This document shows, in pieces, positions 1-9,697 of a stretch of 46,073 nt of DNA. Each line of letters starts with the position of its first letter. Within the stretch, counting starts at the first letter, position 1. The stretch comes from Phormidium willei BDU 130791 (GTDB lineage: Bacteria; Cyanobacteriota; Cyanobacteriia; Cyanobacteriales; Geitlerinemataceae): assembly GCA_001637315.1 (NCBI GenBank), contig LSZA01000024.1, forward strand, positions 1 through 46,073, read 5' to 3'. The translations under genes were made by a program, and so were the position numbers. The notes under the pieces were generated by a model. That model did not search any database. It worked only from the letters and a program-made list of their open reading frames with translations, and was not told where the DNA came from.

Positions 1-2564
1 CCGAGACCTGAAGTACTTGAAGAGAGTCGAGCGCCTTCACTTACCTCCACCTGGTTGGCAAAAATGCTAATATCTCCCGCGTCGCCTCGTCCACTTTCCT
101 CAACATTGGTCGATACCCTGGCGTTGTTGGACAACACCACTCGGTCAGTGGCATCTACAGTCACGGTTCCCGCGTCTCCTTCACTTGAAGTCCTCGAAGA
201 GAGTTCAGCCCTTTCACTGATTTGCACGAGGTTAGCCGTCACGCTGATATTTCCGGCGTTGCCTCGTCCGCTTTCCTCAACATCAGTGAACACTTGTCCG
301 TTGGACAACACAAACCGGTCAGTGACTTCTACGGTCACGGTTCCCGCGTCTCCCTCAGCCAAGGTACTTGAAGAGAGGAACGCGCCATCTCGCACGATCA
401 CAGTCTCGCCCCTGAGAGTGATGTTACCGGCATTTCCCGCGCTTCCCAGACCGGAAATACTTGAGGATAAAGAAGCCTCGGCACTGATTTCAACCAAGTC
501 GGCGATAACATCGATGTTTCCAGCGTTCCCCTGTCCACCGTCCTCAACATTGGTCGATACCCTGGCGTTGTTGGAGAACGCGACTCGCTCACTCGCTTCT
601 ACAATCACTCTCCCCGCGTCTCCTTCACCAAAAGTCCTCGAAAACAGTTGGCTGTTATCTCGCACTTCTACAATCGCGGCTGTGACGCGGATGTCTCCGG
701 CGTTGCCTCGTCCCCCTTGTTCTACATCGGTGTTAGCCTGTCCATTGGAGAAGACCACTCGCTCACTGGCTTCTACGGTCACAGTTCCCGCGTCTCCCTC
801 AGCGAAGGTACTTGAAGAGAGGAACGCCTCTTGGCTGACTTCTACAGTCTCACCCGTGATCCTGATGTTACCGGCATTTCCCGGACCTTCGGTACTTGAA
901 GAGAGGAACGCCTCTTGGCTGACTTCTACAGTCTCACCCGTGATACTGATTTCACCGGCGTTTCCCTCACCTAAGGTACTTGAATCGAGGAAAGCGCCAT
1001 CTCGCACTTCTACGGTCTCGCCGGTGATACTGATGTTACCGGCATTTCCTGTCCCGTCTTTGCGATTCGTGTTCCCGATATTTCCCTCATCCAATGTGAA
1101 GTTACCCGAAAAGAGGAGTGCCTCTTGGCTGATTTCTACGGTCTCGCCGATGATACTGATGTTACCAGCGTCTCCTTCTCCTGAGGTGTCTGAAAAGAGG
1201 AGTGCCTCTTGGCTGATTTCTACGGTGTCTCCGGTGATCCTGATGTTACCGGCATGGCCTTGCGCGAAGGTACTCGACGAGAGGAATGCACCATCTCGCA
1301 CGATCACGGTGTCTCCGGTGATACTGATGTTACCGGCATTGCCCTGGGCGAAGGTACTCGAATCGAGGAATGCACCATCTCGCACTGTCACGGTCTCACC
1401 GGTGATACTGATGTTACCGGCATTTCCTTCTCCTGAGGTTGCCGAAGACAGGTAAGATTCGTCTTGTAATTCTACGGTGTCGGCAACGACGCGAATATCC
1501 CCAGCATTTCCCAAGGAATTCTCTAGAACTGAATTGGTCATGAAGCTCTCAGACAGGGTGAGTTGTCCGGTGGCGTTGAGTTCGATATTTCCTGAATCTG
1601 CGCCGGCAACTCCCAATCCTTCGGCAATGCCAGCTTCTATAAAACTGCTGCTGCTGATGTTAATGTCGGAGCCATCGATCGCAATCTCACCGCCAATTCT
1701 ATCAATGACGCTGATGCCAATGTTGGTGAGGGAAATTGACGATCGCCCCAGGTTGTCAGGAAACTCCCATCCACTCAGACGCCAGATCGGCCCTGACTGA
1801 TGAGAGGACAAGGTAATGGTTCCTGTCTCGTTGACTCCTCCAAGGGCGATTCGTCCTCCAGGGGCTTCTAGTTGAGCGCCATCGAGAGCGATCGCACCCC
1901 CGAGTAACGCCAGAGTTGCCTGTTTGGGAACTGTCAAAAAGGCCCCAGTTGCCTCAAGGTTCCCGGGACTGTTGCCAAATTGCACGCCAACGGGAACGCC
2001 GACGGTCAAGAGAGGAGGCGCTTCTGGGCTCGTTGCGCTAAAGTGATTGCCACCCTGAAACACCAAGCTATTGGCGGTACTGGCAAAAAATGACCCACTG
2101 ACATCTAAACTCGCGTTTGGCCCGAAGACAATGCCGTTGGGATTGAGGAAAAATAGGTTCGCCGCACCGCTGACACCAAGCTCCCCATCGATGTTAGATA
2201 GATTGTCCCCAGTCACTCGTGTGAGAATGTTCTCGATGTTGACTGGGTTATCGAAATAAACGGATTCGGCGGTATTGATGTTAAAGTCTTGAAAACTGTG
2301 GAAGAGGTTGGAGCCACGCCTGGCCCCACCTTCAATTAGGGTGGTGCCACTGTCAATATCGGGGGTCACGATAGAGGCGTCACCGCCTAACGTGCTATCC
2401 GGTATGATTTGCACCAGCCAAGGCTCCTCCGGGGTCTGGGAGAGGCCCTTAGCCGTTGGGTCAATTTTGCGGTTAGATGCCGCGTCAACTGGGGAACTCA
2501 CCAGGCTTGTGGTCAAGACGACTAGCCCGAGTTGAAACCAGCCCCCAGCTTGAGAAGCGATCAT
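1..2564 (-). CDS. Two-partner-secretion (TpsA) filamentous-haemagglutinin-like exoprotein, N-terminal part
   Basis: The frame is open from an ATG at 2564 to the window edge (854 residues); the C-terminus lies outside. Residues 1-29 form a signal peptide with a hydrophobic core and a VDA-type cleavage site. Residues ~50-180 match the TPS/haemagglutination-activity domain, including the hallmark FFLNPNGIVFG motif. The rest is a beta-helix passenger built on GNAGNISITGETVEV-like units, best preserved as 28-residue repeats near residues 375-570. Such proteins are secreted across the outer membrane by a TpsB/Omp85 partner, which is not in this window. At least ten N-X-S/T sequons are present, many inside the repeats. 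The gene follows the FecR/TPR gene by 44 bases and is probably cotranscribed with it; an AAGGAC sequence upstream is a weak ribosome site. The family is confident; the role (adhesin or surface filament) is inferred. Confidence 0.88.
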   Translation of the reverse strand, partial: MIASQAGGWFQLGLVVLTTSLVSSPVDAASNRKIDPTAKGLSQTPEEPWLVQIIPDSTLGGDASIVTPDIDSGTTLIEGGARRGSNLFHSFQDFNINTAESVYFDNPVNIENILTRVTGDNLSNIDGELGVSGAANLFFLNPNGIVFGPNASLDVSGSFFASTANSLVFQGGNHFSATSPEAPPLLTVGVPVGVQFGNSPGNLEATGAFLTVPKQATLALLGGAIALDGAQLEAPGGRIALGGVNETGTITLSSHQSGPIWRLSGWEFPDNLGRSSISLTNIGISVIDRIGGEIAIDGSDINISSSSFIEAGIAEGLGVAGADSGNIELNATGQLTLSESFMTNSVLENSLGNAGDIRVVADTVELQDESYLSSATSGEGNAGNISITGETVTVRDGAFLDSSTFAQGNAGNISITGDTVIVRDGAFLSSSTFAQGHAGNIRITGDTVEISQEALLFSDTSGEGDAGNISIIGETVEISQEALLFSGNFTLDEGNIGNTNRKDGTGNAGNISITGETVEVRDGAFLDSSTLGEGNAGEISITGETVEVSQEAFLSSSTEGPGNAGNIRITGETVEVSQEAFLSSSTFAEGDAGTVTVEASERVVFSNGQANTDVEQGGRGNAGDIRVTAAIVEVRDNSQLFSRTFGEGDAGRVIVEASERVAFSNNARVSTNVEDGGQGNAGNIDVIADLVEISAEASLSSSISGLGSAGNAGNITLRGETVIVRDGAFLSSSTLAEGDAGTVTVEVTDRFVLSNGQVFTDVEESGRGNAGNISVTANLVQISERAELSSRTSSEGDAGTVTVDATDRVVLSNNARVSTNVEESGRGDAGDISIFANQVEVSEGARLSSSTSGL
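838..1440 (-). repeat. 84-bp coding tandem repeats in the exoprotein gene
   Basis: The string GTTACCGGCAT recurs at 1245, 1329 and 1413, exactly 84 bases apart, with related but less regular copies from about 840 to 1160. Each unit encodes 28 residues of beta-helix passenger. DNA similarity between neighbouring units is high enough to suggest recent duplication or gene conversion. Confidence 0.85.
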
Positions 2565-2608
2565 GAATGGTAGTCCTTTTGGTTTGGGCAGGGTTGAGCG
2601 GTCAAGGA

Positions 2609-3682
2609 TTAGGTTAAATCGTCAATGCGAGCTTGTAATTCTTGGATGCGTTCTGTGTCGTTGAGGCGTTCGTAACCGCTTTGGGCTTCTATGAGCAGCT
2701 CGATCGCCACCTGGGGCTGCTCTAACAGGACGTTGACTTCTGCCAAGCCTGAGCGAGCATCCGCTAATCCTTGAATCTCCTCGTTGCTGGTGGCGATCGC
2801 GATCGCCTGTTCATACCGCTCCTGGGCCAACAGGTTCAAGCCGATATAACGATAGATGTCTCCTAACACCTGATACACTTCCAGGGTTTGGGTTCCTGAT
2901 GCGACAAACGGCTCTAAGGTGGCGATCGCCTCGGCGAGTAAGTCTTCTCGAATATAAATATCGGCAATGGCTAGAGCTTCAGTTTCTTCAGGAAACCCTT
3001 GTTCACGAATCTGAGCCACATCAGCTGCAACCAGGTATAAATCCTCGGGGTACAATAATTCAAATGTTGCCGTCTCAGACCCCACATCGAGCTGGGACGA
3101 GACACCGGTATCAGCTTCAACGATGACGCGATAGTCGACTCCTGGACTCAAGGGGGGAGTCCCCGGATACTGTACCTGAGTCCCACTCACCTCGGTTTCC
3201 CAGGTCACATCAGAGCCAATCACTTGCACGGTGTAGCGGCTGGCCCCGGCCACTGAATTCCAACGCAGCATCGGTTGCGAGTCTGAAATGATGGTGCGGC
3301 GTGGCGTGATGACATAAGGAAGAGTCGGATCAATACCGCCGAGGGTATTATCGCTTTGGCGTCCCACCCTCAAGCTGAAGCCGCCATCGGGAGGACAGCC
3401 CCAAACTACACCCCGCTCGATGTTGGAGTTCATTGTCCAGGTGGTGGTCAAGTCTGAGCAGCGGATACGGACTTGAGCGCCCCCTTCTGTTCGCACGAGA
3501 TCGCCAGTGCTCAAGCGCATTCCCCCACGAGCGGACTGATATTGGGATTGTCCTGAACGTTTGATTTGAGCCGAACCGTTCACGTCGACTAGTAAAAACT
3601 CTGAAGCCCGCGCCGGGGTTGGTAGTGAAAGCCCCAATGCTAACAGAGTTGAGGCAAAGGTCACATATCCGTACAACTTCAT
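2609..3682 (-). CDS. Secreted FecR-like / FnIII-like / TPR protein
   Basis: The 357-residue product begins with a signal peptide (MKLYGYVTFASTLLALGL, probable cleavage after ARA near residue 26). Residues ~30-110 resemble a FecR-type sensor domain, with a 'STGDLVRTEGGAQVRI' pattern. Residues ~118-210 look like a fibronectin type III-like beta domain (QPMLRWNSVAGASRYTVQV). Residues ~215-357 are helical TPR-type repeats. It would act in the periplasm or on the surface. It lies 44 bases upstream of the exoprotein gene on the same strand, so a role in secretion, folding or sensing of that exoprotein is plausible but inferred. No enzymatic motif is visible. Confidence 0.72.
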   Translation of the reverse strand: MKLYGYVTFASTLLALGLSLPTPARASEFLLVDVNGSAQIKRSGQSQYQSARGGMRLSTGDLVRTEGGAQVRIRCSDLTTTWTMNSNIERGVVWGCPPDGGFSLRVGRQSDNTLGGIDPTLPYVITPRRTIISDSQPMLRWNSVAGASRYTVQVIGSDVTWETEVSGTQVQYPGTPPLSPGVDYRVIVEADTGVSSQLDVGSETATFELLYPEDLYLVAADVAQIREQGFPEETEALAIADIYIREDLLAEAIATLEPFVASGTQTLEVYQVLGDIYRYIGLNLLAQERYEQAIAIATSNEEIQGLADARSGLAEVNVLLEQPQVAIELLIEAQSGYERLNDTERIQELQARIDDLT

Positions 3683-4209
3683 GGCGTTTTAGCAACTTTT
3701 TGAGGTGAAAACGAGCAAAAATGTCAGACCCAGCAGCACCCTCCTTCTGCTTCGGGAGGGGGCGCGACCCTAGATAGAGACCCCCCATCTGGGACAGCCC
3801 GAGTCGGGGCGGTTTCAGGTCTGAGAAAGACCCGAGGCCAGGTCAAATGTTTAGATAGATTAGCCTCTTGTATCTAGTTATTTTCTGTTATAACCGATAA
3901 ATCATAAGTGTCAAGTGAATTCTTGGACTTGTTTATTGCCGCCCAGTCTCATGATCAATTTCTAAATTCAATTGAGACTTAAAAATTCCGGATAAATTAA
4001 ACCAAATAGTGTTCATCATCTTTAATCAACCTGTTGAGTTGAGCTTATATCCTATCGCAAAAGTTGGTCTGAATCGGACAAAAAATAGGGGATAAAGAGA
4101 CAAGAGGTCGGGGATTCTCTCTCAACTTAGAGTCTTCTAAGCCAATCTTCAATTGCGATGCCTGCGATCGCCCTCAAAAGAGTCCAGCCCTGCCAAACCT
4201 AGCACTGGT
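3683..4209. other. Intergenic region, 527 bp, probable promoter of the FecR/TPR-exoprotein pair
   Basis: No convincing gene is visible. Roughly 3720-3840 is GC-rich, while 3850-4130 is AT-rich and would suit a promoter for the leftward FecR/TPR gene. I could not assign a specific -35/-10 pair. Confidence 0.4.
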
Positions 4210-5571
4210 TTAAGGTGACAGGTCGGGGTCACTCTCATCGAGAGTCGTTTCCTCCTCAGGAGTGGCAGAGGAATCAGCGTCGTCAGACTCGGCTTGAGAC
4301 AGTCGCTGGCGGGCCAGGTTGAGCCACATATCTTCTTCAGAATTAAGTCCCCGAGCCAACGCATAACACTGTTGCCATTGCTCTAAAACTTCCCCAGGAT
4401 TTTGATTTTGGTCTTCTAAGGCTTGAGCTAACAAGCAGTGAGGGGCGGCCGCTTGAGGGTTGATCTCCAGAGCTTTCCTGAGTTCGCTCTCCGCTTCAAG
4501 GGGTCGATCTTGCTTCAACCGCGCCCAGCCAAGATTCTTTAAAAAGACATATTCGATCGCCTGAAGACTCCCTGACGAACAGTATTTAATCTCGATATTG
4601 TCGCGATTTTCCAGTTTTAACTGTCCCTGTTTCAACAACGTCGCCGCTCCCGCATAATCTTCAGACCGAACAATATAAAGACGAGCCAAGTTGTTATAGG
4701 CTTCGATACAGTCTCCAAGCAACGCCACCCGATATTCAGCTTGGGCTTTATCAAATTCGAGTAAGTCTTCATAAATGTTTCCTAAGCGGAAATGAGCTTC
4801 CATATTGTTAGGATCGAGTTCTAAGGCTCGTTGGAACTGAGCTAAGGCGAGGGTGGTTTGAAACTGCCGTTGAGCGGTGATCCCCCGTCGGACGTAAAAC
4901 CGGGCGATGTTGGGTAAATAGGCTTGGAATCCCAATAATCCCAAAAAAACAGCCAGAGCTAGTGTCAATTTAGCTTCATGCCATAAATATTTGGGCAGAT
5001 TGAACCCCGTCAGCGATCGCTCGATGATCTGTTGCCCCACTTTACTCAAGGGTGCACCGGCTGCCAATAGGGCAATCAGGCCCTGTCCGATGGTGGCAAA
5101 GGCACCGATCGCATCAGGCCCACCCGCCAAGAAGCGAGAGGAAATCGCCGCAACCAGGGCAAAATTTGAGGTCAGGATGGGAACCGTTAAGAGTTCCCAG
5201 AGCCAATTAAAGGTATCCCAGGGGTGAGTCTCCTCGGGGGGCTGAACATACCACCACCAGGCTGACTCGGGGGGATCAATAAGGTTACAAAATTTGTCTA
5301 AGGGCAGGGTTTTGGCAATGAGTCTCCCCTGTTCGCTGAGGCGTTCATCGAGGGAAATCAGCCGCAGAGCCGCCTGGGTGGAGGGGGGATGCTCTCGGGT
5401 GACTTGGGTTTGAATCTTGTCCCGTAGCAGCAAAATCTGCAAGCAGGTTTCGGGAGAGGGCGATCGCTCCTTCTCCTCACTCTCTTCAAGCTCTTGTAGG
5501 ATACGCTCATAGTCCGTTAGGCTTTGCTCTAAGGCCCCGGTCAAGTCTTCCTTAAACTCCAACCGACTCAT
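4210..5571 (-). CDS. Membrane-anchored TPR protein
   Basis: The 453-residue product has a charged helical N-terminus (1-105), a hydrophobic central section (~125-225) with two to three probable membrane segments (PILTSNFALVAAISSRFLAG, ATIGQGLIALLAAGAPL, LTLALAVFLGLLGFQAYL), and a C-terminal block of TPR repeats (~230-420). One repeat reads ALAQFQRALELDPNNMEAHF. The tail is acidic (DADSSATPEEETTLDESDPD). TPR domains mediate protein-protein contacts; no catalytic motif is seen. It sits downstream of the two GT41 glycosyltransferases on the same strand after an 86-base gap holding a weak inverted repeat (AGTGGCT at 5625 and AGCCACT at 5641), so cotranscription is uncertain. The specific function is unknown. 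Confidence 0.75.
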   Translation of the reverse strand: MSRLEFKEDLTGALEQSLTDYERILQELEESEEKERSPSPETCLQILLLRDKIQTQVTREHPPSTQAALRLISLDERLSEQGRLIAKTLPLDKFCNLIDPPESAWWWYVQPPEETHPWDTFNWLWELLTVPILTSNFALVAAISSRFLAGGPDAIGAFATIGQGLIALLAAGAPLSKVGQQIIERSLTGFNLPKYLWHEAKLTLALAVFLGLLGFQAYLPNIARFYVRRGITAQRQFQTTLALAQFQRALELDPNNMEAHFRLGNIYEDLLEFDKAQAEYRVALLGDCIEAYNNLARLYIVRSEDYAGAATLLKQGQLKLENRDNIEIKYCSSGSLQAIEYVFLKNLGWARLKQDRPLEAESELRKALEINPQAAAPHCLLAQALEDQNQNPGEVLEQWQQCYALARGLNSEEDMWLNLARQRLSQAESDDADSSATPEEETTLDESDPDLSP

Positions 5572-5657
5572 CTCCAGTTACATTGAACAAAACTTTCTCC
5601 TCCAATGTAACCACTTAATACCGGAGTGGCTAGAGCACAGAGCCACTAGAGTTGCCA

Positions 5658-7484
5658 TCATCTCGGGTTGGGGGACACCATCTCAACGAACGTCGCTTCC
5701 ATCTCACGGGCGAATTGCTCAGGATTCCAAAGTGGGGAGGTCTGACGAGACTGACGTAAACGCCAGGCGATCTCCTCCCGCAGAGCGCGATCGCAGCCCA
5801 AGCGCACCCCCCAATCCACATACTCCGCCCCATTGGTAGCAATTCCCTCCGCAATTCCCGCCTGTTGCAGAAACTCATAACTATGGCGACTGGCGAACTG
5901 TTCCCCCCGCTGCGTCACCACGGGAATGCCCATCCAGAGGGTTTCGAGGGTAGTTGTGGCGCCATTGTAGGGGAACGTATCCAACACCACATCCGCCAAA
6001 CTAAGATTAGCCCGGTGACTGGCTTCGCTAGGATCATCGGGGAGAAAACGCAACTGTTCAGGGTTGACCCCTTCGGCTTGGGCCAGTTCCGTAAAAAAGT
6101 GTTCCAAGGAATGACGATCGCTGTAGAGGCCCTTAATCAGAAAATAGCTATTGGGAACTTGTTTGAGAATGCGAAGTTGCGATCGCCCATTCTCAGGATG
6201 ACGTTTGGCCCCCGTCTGGGAACTCAGATACACCACCGCCTCCGGGGGAATCCCCAAATCCTCCCGTCGTCGCGTCGGAACCCCCACCTCAAATCCTTTC
6301 ACGGCGATAAAACTGCCGGGTAATCGTTGAATGCGGCTCCCATAGTCATTTTGAGCCGAATCGGGGAGAAGGCGATCGCTCACCAAGAAATAGTCAATGG
6401 CCGGCAACCCCGACGCATCAAACCCCAACCACGTCGCCTGAACTGGGGCGGGTTTGAGGGCTAACACCGCCGTCGCTTTCGAGGAGGTGAGACTATCGAG
6501 ATCAATCAGTAAATCTAACCCATCCTGGCGAATCAACTGGGCAATTTGGGGAATCTCAAGCGCAGAACAGTCACGAAACTGGCTCACCGACTCAGCAATC
6601 TCCTGTTGAATCGTATCTCCCGTCTGTCGTAGCGAATACGCCAACACCTCTAACTGGGGATGATGGGCCTTCAGCAGCCAACGCACTAAATAGCCCACGG
6701 AGTTACGGCGAAACGAGGCCGAGAGATAGCCAATTCGCCGCAACTGGCCCGATGGCGGTGGCGGTTCCGTGAATCCAAACTGTTCGCGGACTTTCCCTTG
6801 CAGAAATCCCGACACCTGACGACGCAGACGATGCAATTTTTGAGGATTATCTTGGAGATAGGGGAGAAAGGAGGTAACGGCGAAGCCTTGGATCATGTCA
6901 GGACGGTCTAACTGGGGCTGTGTTGCCACTAATTCCTCGAGTAACTCTTCTAAAGACCGATGAACCTCTAACGCTCGCTGAAAGCCGTCCCCAGTAGTGA
7001 GTAGACAGCGCAGTAGTAGATAATGCGCCGCGATTTTTTTACCTAAATCCGGGGCGCGATCGCAAAATATCTCAGCGTAAGCGCTGCCCCGTTCATAGTC
7101 GCCCTGTTGCTGATAGAGATTAATCAGGGCCACCAACACCGGGATATTGTCCGGTTGTAGCTGATGCCAAAGTTGGGCGATCGCAATTAAACTCTCATTC
7201 GGGCGTTGTGTGCCTTGCAAGTCCGCCGCCGCCAACTGAAAAAACTGGCGCAATAGCGGCGATCGAGGGGGCGCTGTCTCTACGGTGGTTTGAATTAACT
7301 CACTCACCCCCTCGCGGGCAAAATCCAACGGCCAGAGAAGACTTAACAGTTGCGACCTCTGCTTATCACTGATTTTGTTATTTGACAAGTATTCAACACA
7401 ATTCTTAAACAACTTGTCATCAACCTGGCCGGATTCGATCAACTCAATCACCGACAGCACTGGAAACCCTCGTTCCTCACTCAC
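5658..7484 (-). CDS. SPINDLY/OGT-like (GT41) glycosyltransferase, copy 2
   Basis: The 608-residue product combines a helical TPR-like N-terminal half (~1-240) with a C-terminal GT41 domain. The domain shows GYLSASFRRNSVGYLVRWLL (the H of the usual FxxH position is replaced by N here), SSQTGAKRHP (the lysine matching the catalytic/UDP-binding lysine of OGT), and LDTFPYNGATTTLETLWMGI, the nucleotide-sugar-binding signature. The family moves GlcNAc, fucose or other sugars from a nucleotide donor to protein Ser/Thr or Asn. The GTG start is well supported by AAAGGAG nine bases upstream. It begins 14 bases after the paralogous gene at 7499-9526, so the two are almost certainly one operon. Donor and target are not visible from sequence. 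Confidence 0.85.
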   Translation of the reverse strand: MSEERGFPVLSVIELIESGQVDDKLFKNCVEYLSNNKISDKQRSQLLSLLWPLDFAREGVSELIQTTVETAPPRSPLLRQFFQLAAADLQGTQRPNESLIAIAQLWHQLQPDNIPVLVALINLYQQQGDYERGSAYAEIFCDRAPDLGKKIAAHYLLLRCLLTTGDGFQRALEVHRSLEELLEELVATQPQLDRPDMIQGFAVTSFLPYLQDNPQKLHRLRRQVSGFLQGKVREQFGFTEPPPPSGQLRRIGYLSASFRRNSVGYLVRWLLKAHHPQLEVLAYSLRQTGDTIQQEIAESVSQFRDCSALEIPQIAQLIRQDGLDLLIDLDSLTSSKATAVLALKPAPVQATWLGFDASGLPAIDYFLVSDRLLPDSAQNDYGSRIQRLPGSFIAVKGFEVGVPTRRREDLGIPPEAVVYLSSQTGAKRHPENGRSQLRILKQVPNSYFLIKGLYSDRHSLEHFFTELAQAEGVNPEQLRFLPDDPSEASHRANLSLADVVLDTFPYNGATTTLETLWMGIPVVTQRGEQFASRHSYEFLQQAGIAEGIATNGAEYVDWGVRLGCDRALREEIAWRLRQSRQTSPLWNPEQFAREMEATFVEMVSPNPR

Positions 7485-7498
7485 CCGTTTTAACTCCT

Positions 7499-9526
7499 TT
7501 AACGATTGACGATAGATTGATACATCTGTTCGACCTCTCGGGTGAACTGACCTGCATTCCAGAGGGGGGCGGTACGACGATTACGCAACAGTTGCGCCGA
7601 GACTTGGCGACGTAAGGCAACATCTTGCCCCAGACGCACCCCCCAGTCGAGATAGTCCTCATCACTAAAAGCAATCCCGGCCTCGACTCCCGCATGGTTG
7701 AGGAGCGTATAGCCTTGACGACTCGCGAACTGTTGCCCCACCCGAGACACCACCGGAATGCCAGCCCAGAGGGCTTCTAAGGTGGTGGTGGTTCCATTGT
7801 AGGGGTAGGTATCGAGAACCACATCGGCAAGGGTGAGATTGGCCCGGTGAATCTCCTCGGAGGGGGTAATGGGAAGAAAGCGGAGGCGTTCGCGGTCCAC
7901 GCCTTCCGCCTCAGCCAAGGCCTGAACCTGCTGCTGGAGAGAGGTGGCATCACTATACACCCCTTTGATCAAGAGATAGCTGTTGGGAACCTGAGCTAAA
8001 ATCCGCAGTTGGCGGCGGGTATCCTGGGGATTGCGTTTATAGCCAGTTTGGGAACAGAAATAGACGACCGCATCGCTAGGGATATCGAGGTTATCCCGTC
8101 TTAAACTGGGAATCCCCATCTCGAAGCCATCCACGGCGATATAACTGTGGGGTAAGCGCCAGAGTTTTTCAGAATACTGTTGCTCAGCCTCGGGGCCTAA
8201 CACATGGGAGTCTACCAAAAAATAGTCTACCGCCGGTAAACCCGGTGCATCACAGCCGAGCCAGGAGACTTGAATGGGAGCGGGTTTCAGGGCCAGAGTA
8301 GAGCAGCCCGCATTCGAGGTGATACTGTCGAGATCCACAAGAATGTCAATGTGATCCTGGTGAATCCTCTGCGCCGCCGCTAACCCGGAATAGGGGAGAG
8401 GGTGAAACTGGAGTGTTGTATCCTGGGCGAACTGCTGTTGTAGGCGATCGCCCGTTTGAGAGAGAGAATAGAGGTGAATCTCAAACTGTTGGCGATCGTG
8501 ATAGCGCAAGAGCCAGCGAACCAGCCAACCGACCGAATGTTGGCGGAAACATTCCGAGAGATAGCCAATTTTCAGTTGATCTCCAGACCCTTTGGGAGAC
8601 TGGGATTGATACCGTTCCGTCACCTGAGCCAGATGCTGTTGGATGGCCGCCTGACAGCGGTGGCCAACCCGGTTGCGTAGTTGGCGATATCCCGGTAAAT
8701 CATCGCTGAGATAGGCCATCATCCCCCCAGCCGTAATCAGTTGCGAGGCTAACTCCAGGGATAACGCCGTCTCCGAGGAAATCAGCTGTTCGAGGTGCTG
8801 ACGATATTGCTCAAAGGCCTGTTGTGCTTCGGGCCAACGTCCTCCTGAGCGTAGGAGGCCTCGTAACAGCAGGTGCGATCGCAGAATCTCCTGGCCGGGA
8901 GTTTCCACGTAGGCTTGAGCCTGGTGGAGATAGTCGAGACTAGCCAGATTTTGCCAACGATTTTGCAGAAATCGAGCCATCCCGAGGAGTAGAGAGAAAT
9001 TCTCGGGGAGGCGAGAGAGAGCTGTTTTGAGAAACCGCTCACTTCCGGGGGGACAGTTGTTTTGCGAGAGTAGAGCCTGACAGGTTTGTTGCAATAGATC
9101 CTGAGGCGCTGAAGCGTCTGACTCCAGCAGCAGAGCCGTATTTTCGAGGAGAGCGTCATCATCCCAGAGATGGAGTTGTCCAGACAGTTGAATCAGGTGT
9201 AGAAGATTTTCCAGATGGTCGGGGTTAAATTGTCGTAGCTGTTGCCGCAGTTGCCAGGCTAAGCTGGGGTCGGGAAGTGCTAAACTCTCCTGAGCTAAGA
9301 CTTGAGTGAGATGATGCGTCCAGGCCGCCTCATCCTCGCCCTCCATTAAGGGAGCCATCCAGACCAGTTGAGCCGTCATCTCATCGCCACTGAGGAGATG
9401 AGCGATACCGAGATAGGCGAAGTTTTGCTGTTCTTCCAGGATGGCGATCGCCCCCTCATAGTCCCCCTCTCGTAAGGCGGTTAGGGTACTCGGATCGGGT
9501 TGAGGAAACGTCGTCTCATCTGTCAT
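7499..9526 (-). CDS. SPINDLY/OGT-like (GT41) glycosyltransferase, copy 1
   Basis: About 675 residues from ATG at 9526 (MTDETTFPQPD); upstream in-frame starts at 9544 (ATG) and 9556 (GTG) are possible because no start has an ideal ribosome site. The N-terminal ~330 residues are TPR-like helices. The C-terminal GT41 domain has GYLSECFRQHSVGWLVRWLL with the conserved histidine retained, SQTGYKRNP (catalytic lysine region) and LDTYPYNGTTTTLEALWAGI. It is a clear paralog of the gene at 5658-7484, which has lost that histidine. It lies directly downstream of pilA, separated by a terminator-like hairpin, so modification of the pilin or of the nearby exoprotein is a reasonable inference. Confidence 0.86.
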   Translation of the reverse strand: MTDETTFPQPDPSTLTALREGDYEGAIAILEEQQNFAYLGIAHLLSGDEMTAQLVWMAPLMEGEDEAAWTHHLTQVLAQESLALPDPSLAWQLRQQLRQFNPDHLENLLHLIQLSGQLHLWDDDALLENTALLLESDASAPQDLLQQTCQALLSQNNCPPGSERFLKTALSRLPENFSLLLGMARFLQNRWQNLASLDYLHQAQAYVETPGQEILRSHLLLRGLLRSGGRWPEAQQAFEQYRQHLEQLISSETALSLELASQLITAGGMMAYLSDDLPGYRQLRNRVGHRCQAAIQQHLAQVTERYQSQSPKGSGDQLKIGYLSECFRQHSVGWLVRWLLRYHDRQQFEIHLYSLSQTGDRLQQQFAQDTTLQFHPLPYSGLAAAQRIHQDHIDILVDLDSITSNAGCSTLALKPAPIQVSWLGCDAPGLPAVDYFLVDSHVLGPEAEQQYSEKLWRLPHSYIAVDGFEMGIPSLRRDNLDIPSDAVVYFCSQTGYKRNPQDTRRQLRILAQVPNSYLLIKGVYSDATSLQQQVQALAEAEGVDRERLRFLPITPSEEIHRANLTLADVVLDTYPYNGTTTTLEALWAGIPVVSRVGQQFASRQGYTLLNHAGVEAGIAFSDEDYLDWGVRLGQDVALRRQVSAQLLRNRRTAPLWNAGQFTREVEQMYQSIVNR

Positions 9527-9620
9527 CGCCGGCAGAAACTCCATCAGAGGTGGCACAGTTTAGTTTGGCAGATTCCTGGCCGGAATTTCTAGGGGGCCTA
9601 AATTTCTAGGGGCCATCGCA

Positions 9621-9657
9621 AAACGCGATCGCCCCGAAACAAGAGGCGATCGCGTTT
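9621..9657 (-). terminator. Terminator-like hairpin after pilA, built on HIP1 sites
   Basis: AAACGCGATCGCC (9621-9633) pairs perfectly with GGCGATCGCGTTT (9645-9657) around an 11-base loop. It lies 40 bases beyond the pilin stop codon, and on the minus strand the right arm ends in a short T run. This would end or attenuate the abundant pilin transcript before the glycosyltransferase genes. Confidence 0.65.
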
Positions 9658-9697
9658 AAGTTAAGTGGTGATCGAATTCAGGCCATTGCCTAAGATT

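Noticed and set aside
838-1440. CRISPR-like periodic repeat
   Set aside because: Units abut without spacers and encode protein in one open frame.
55-1455. A 466-codon plus-strand open frame
   Set aside because: It is antisense to the repeat region of the exoprotein gene. Its product is a Ser/Pro/Thr-rich repeat with no start context; the minus-strand frame has a signal peptide and TPS domain.
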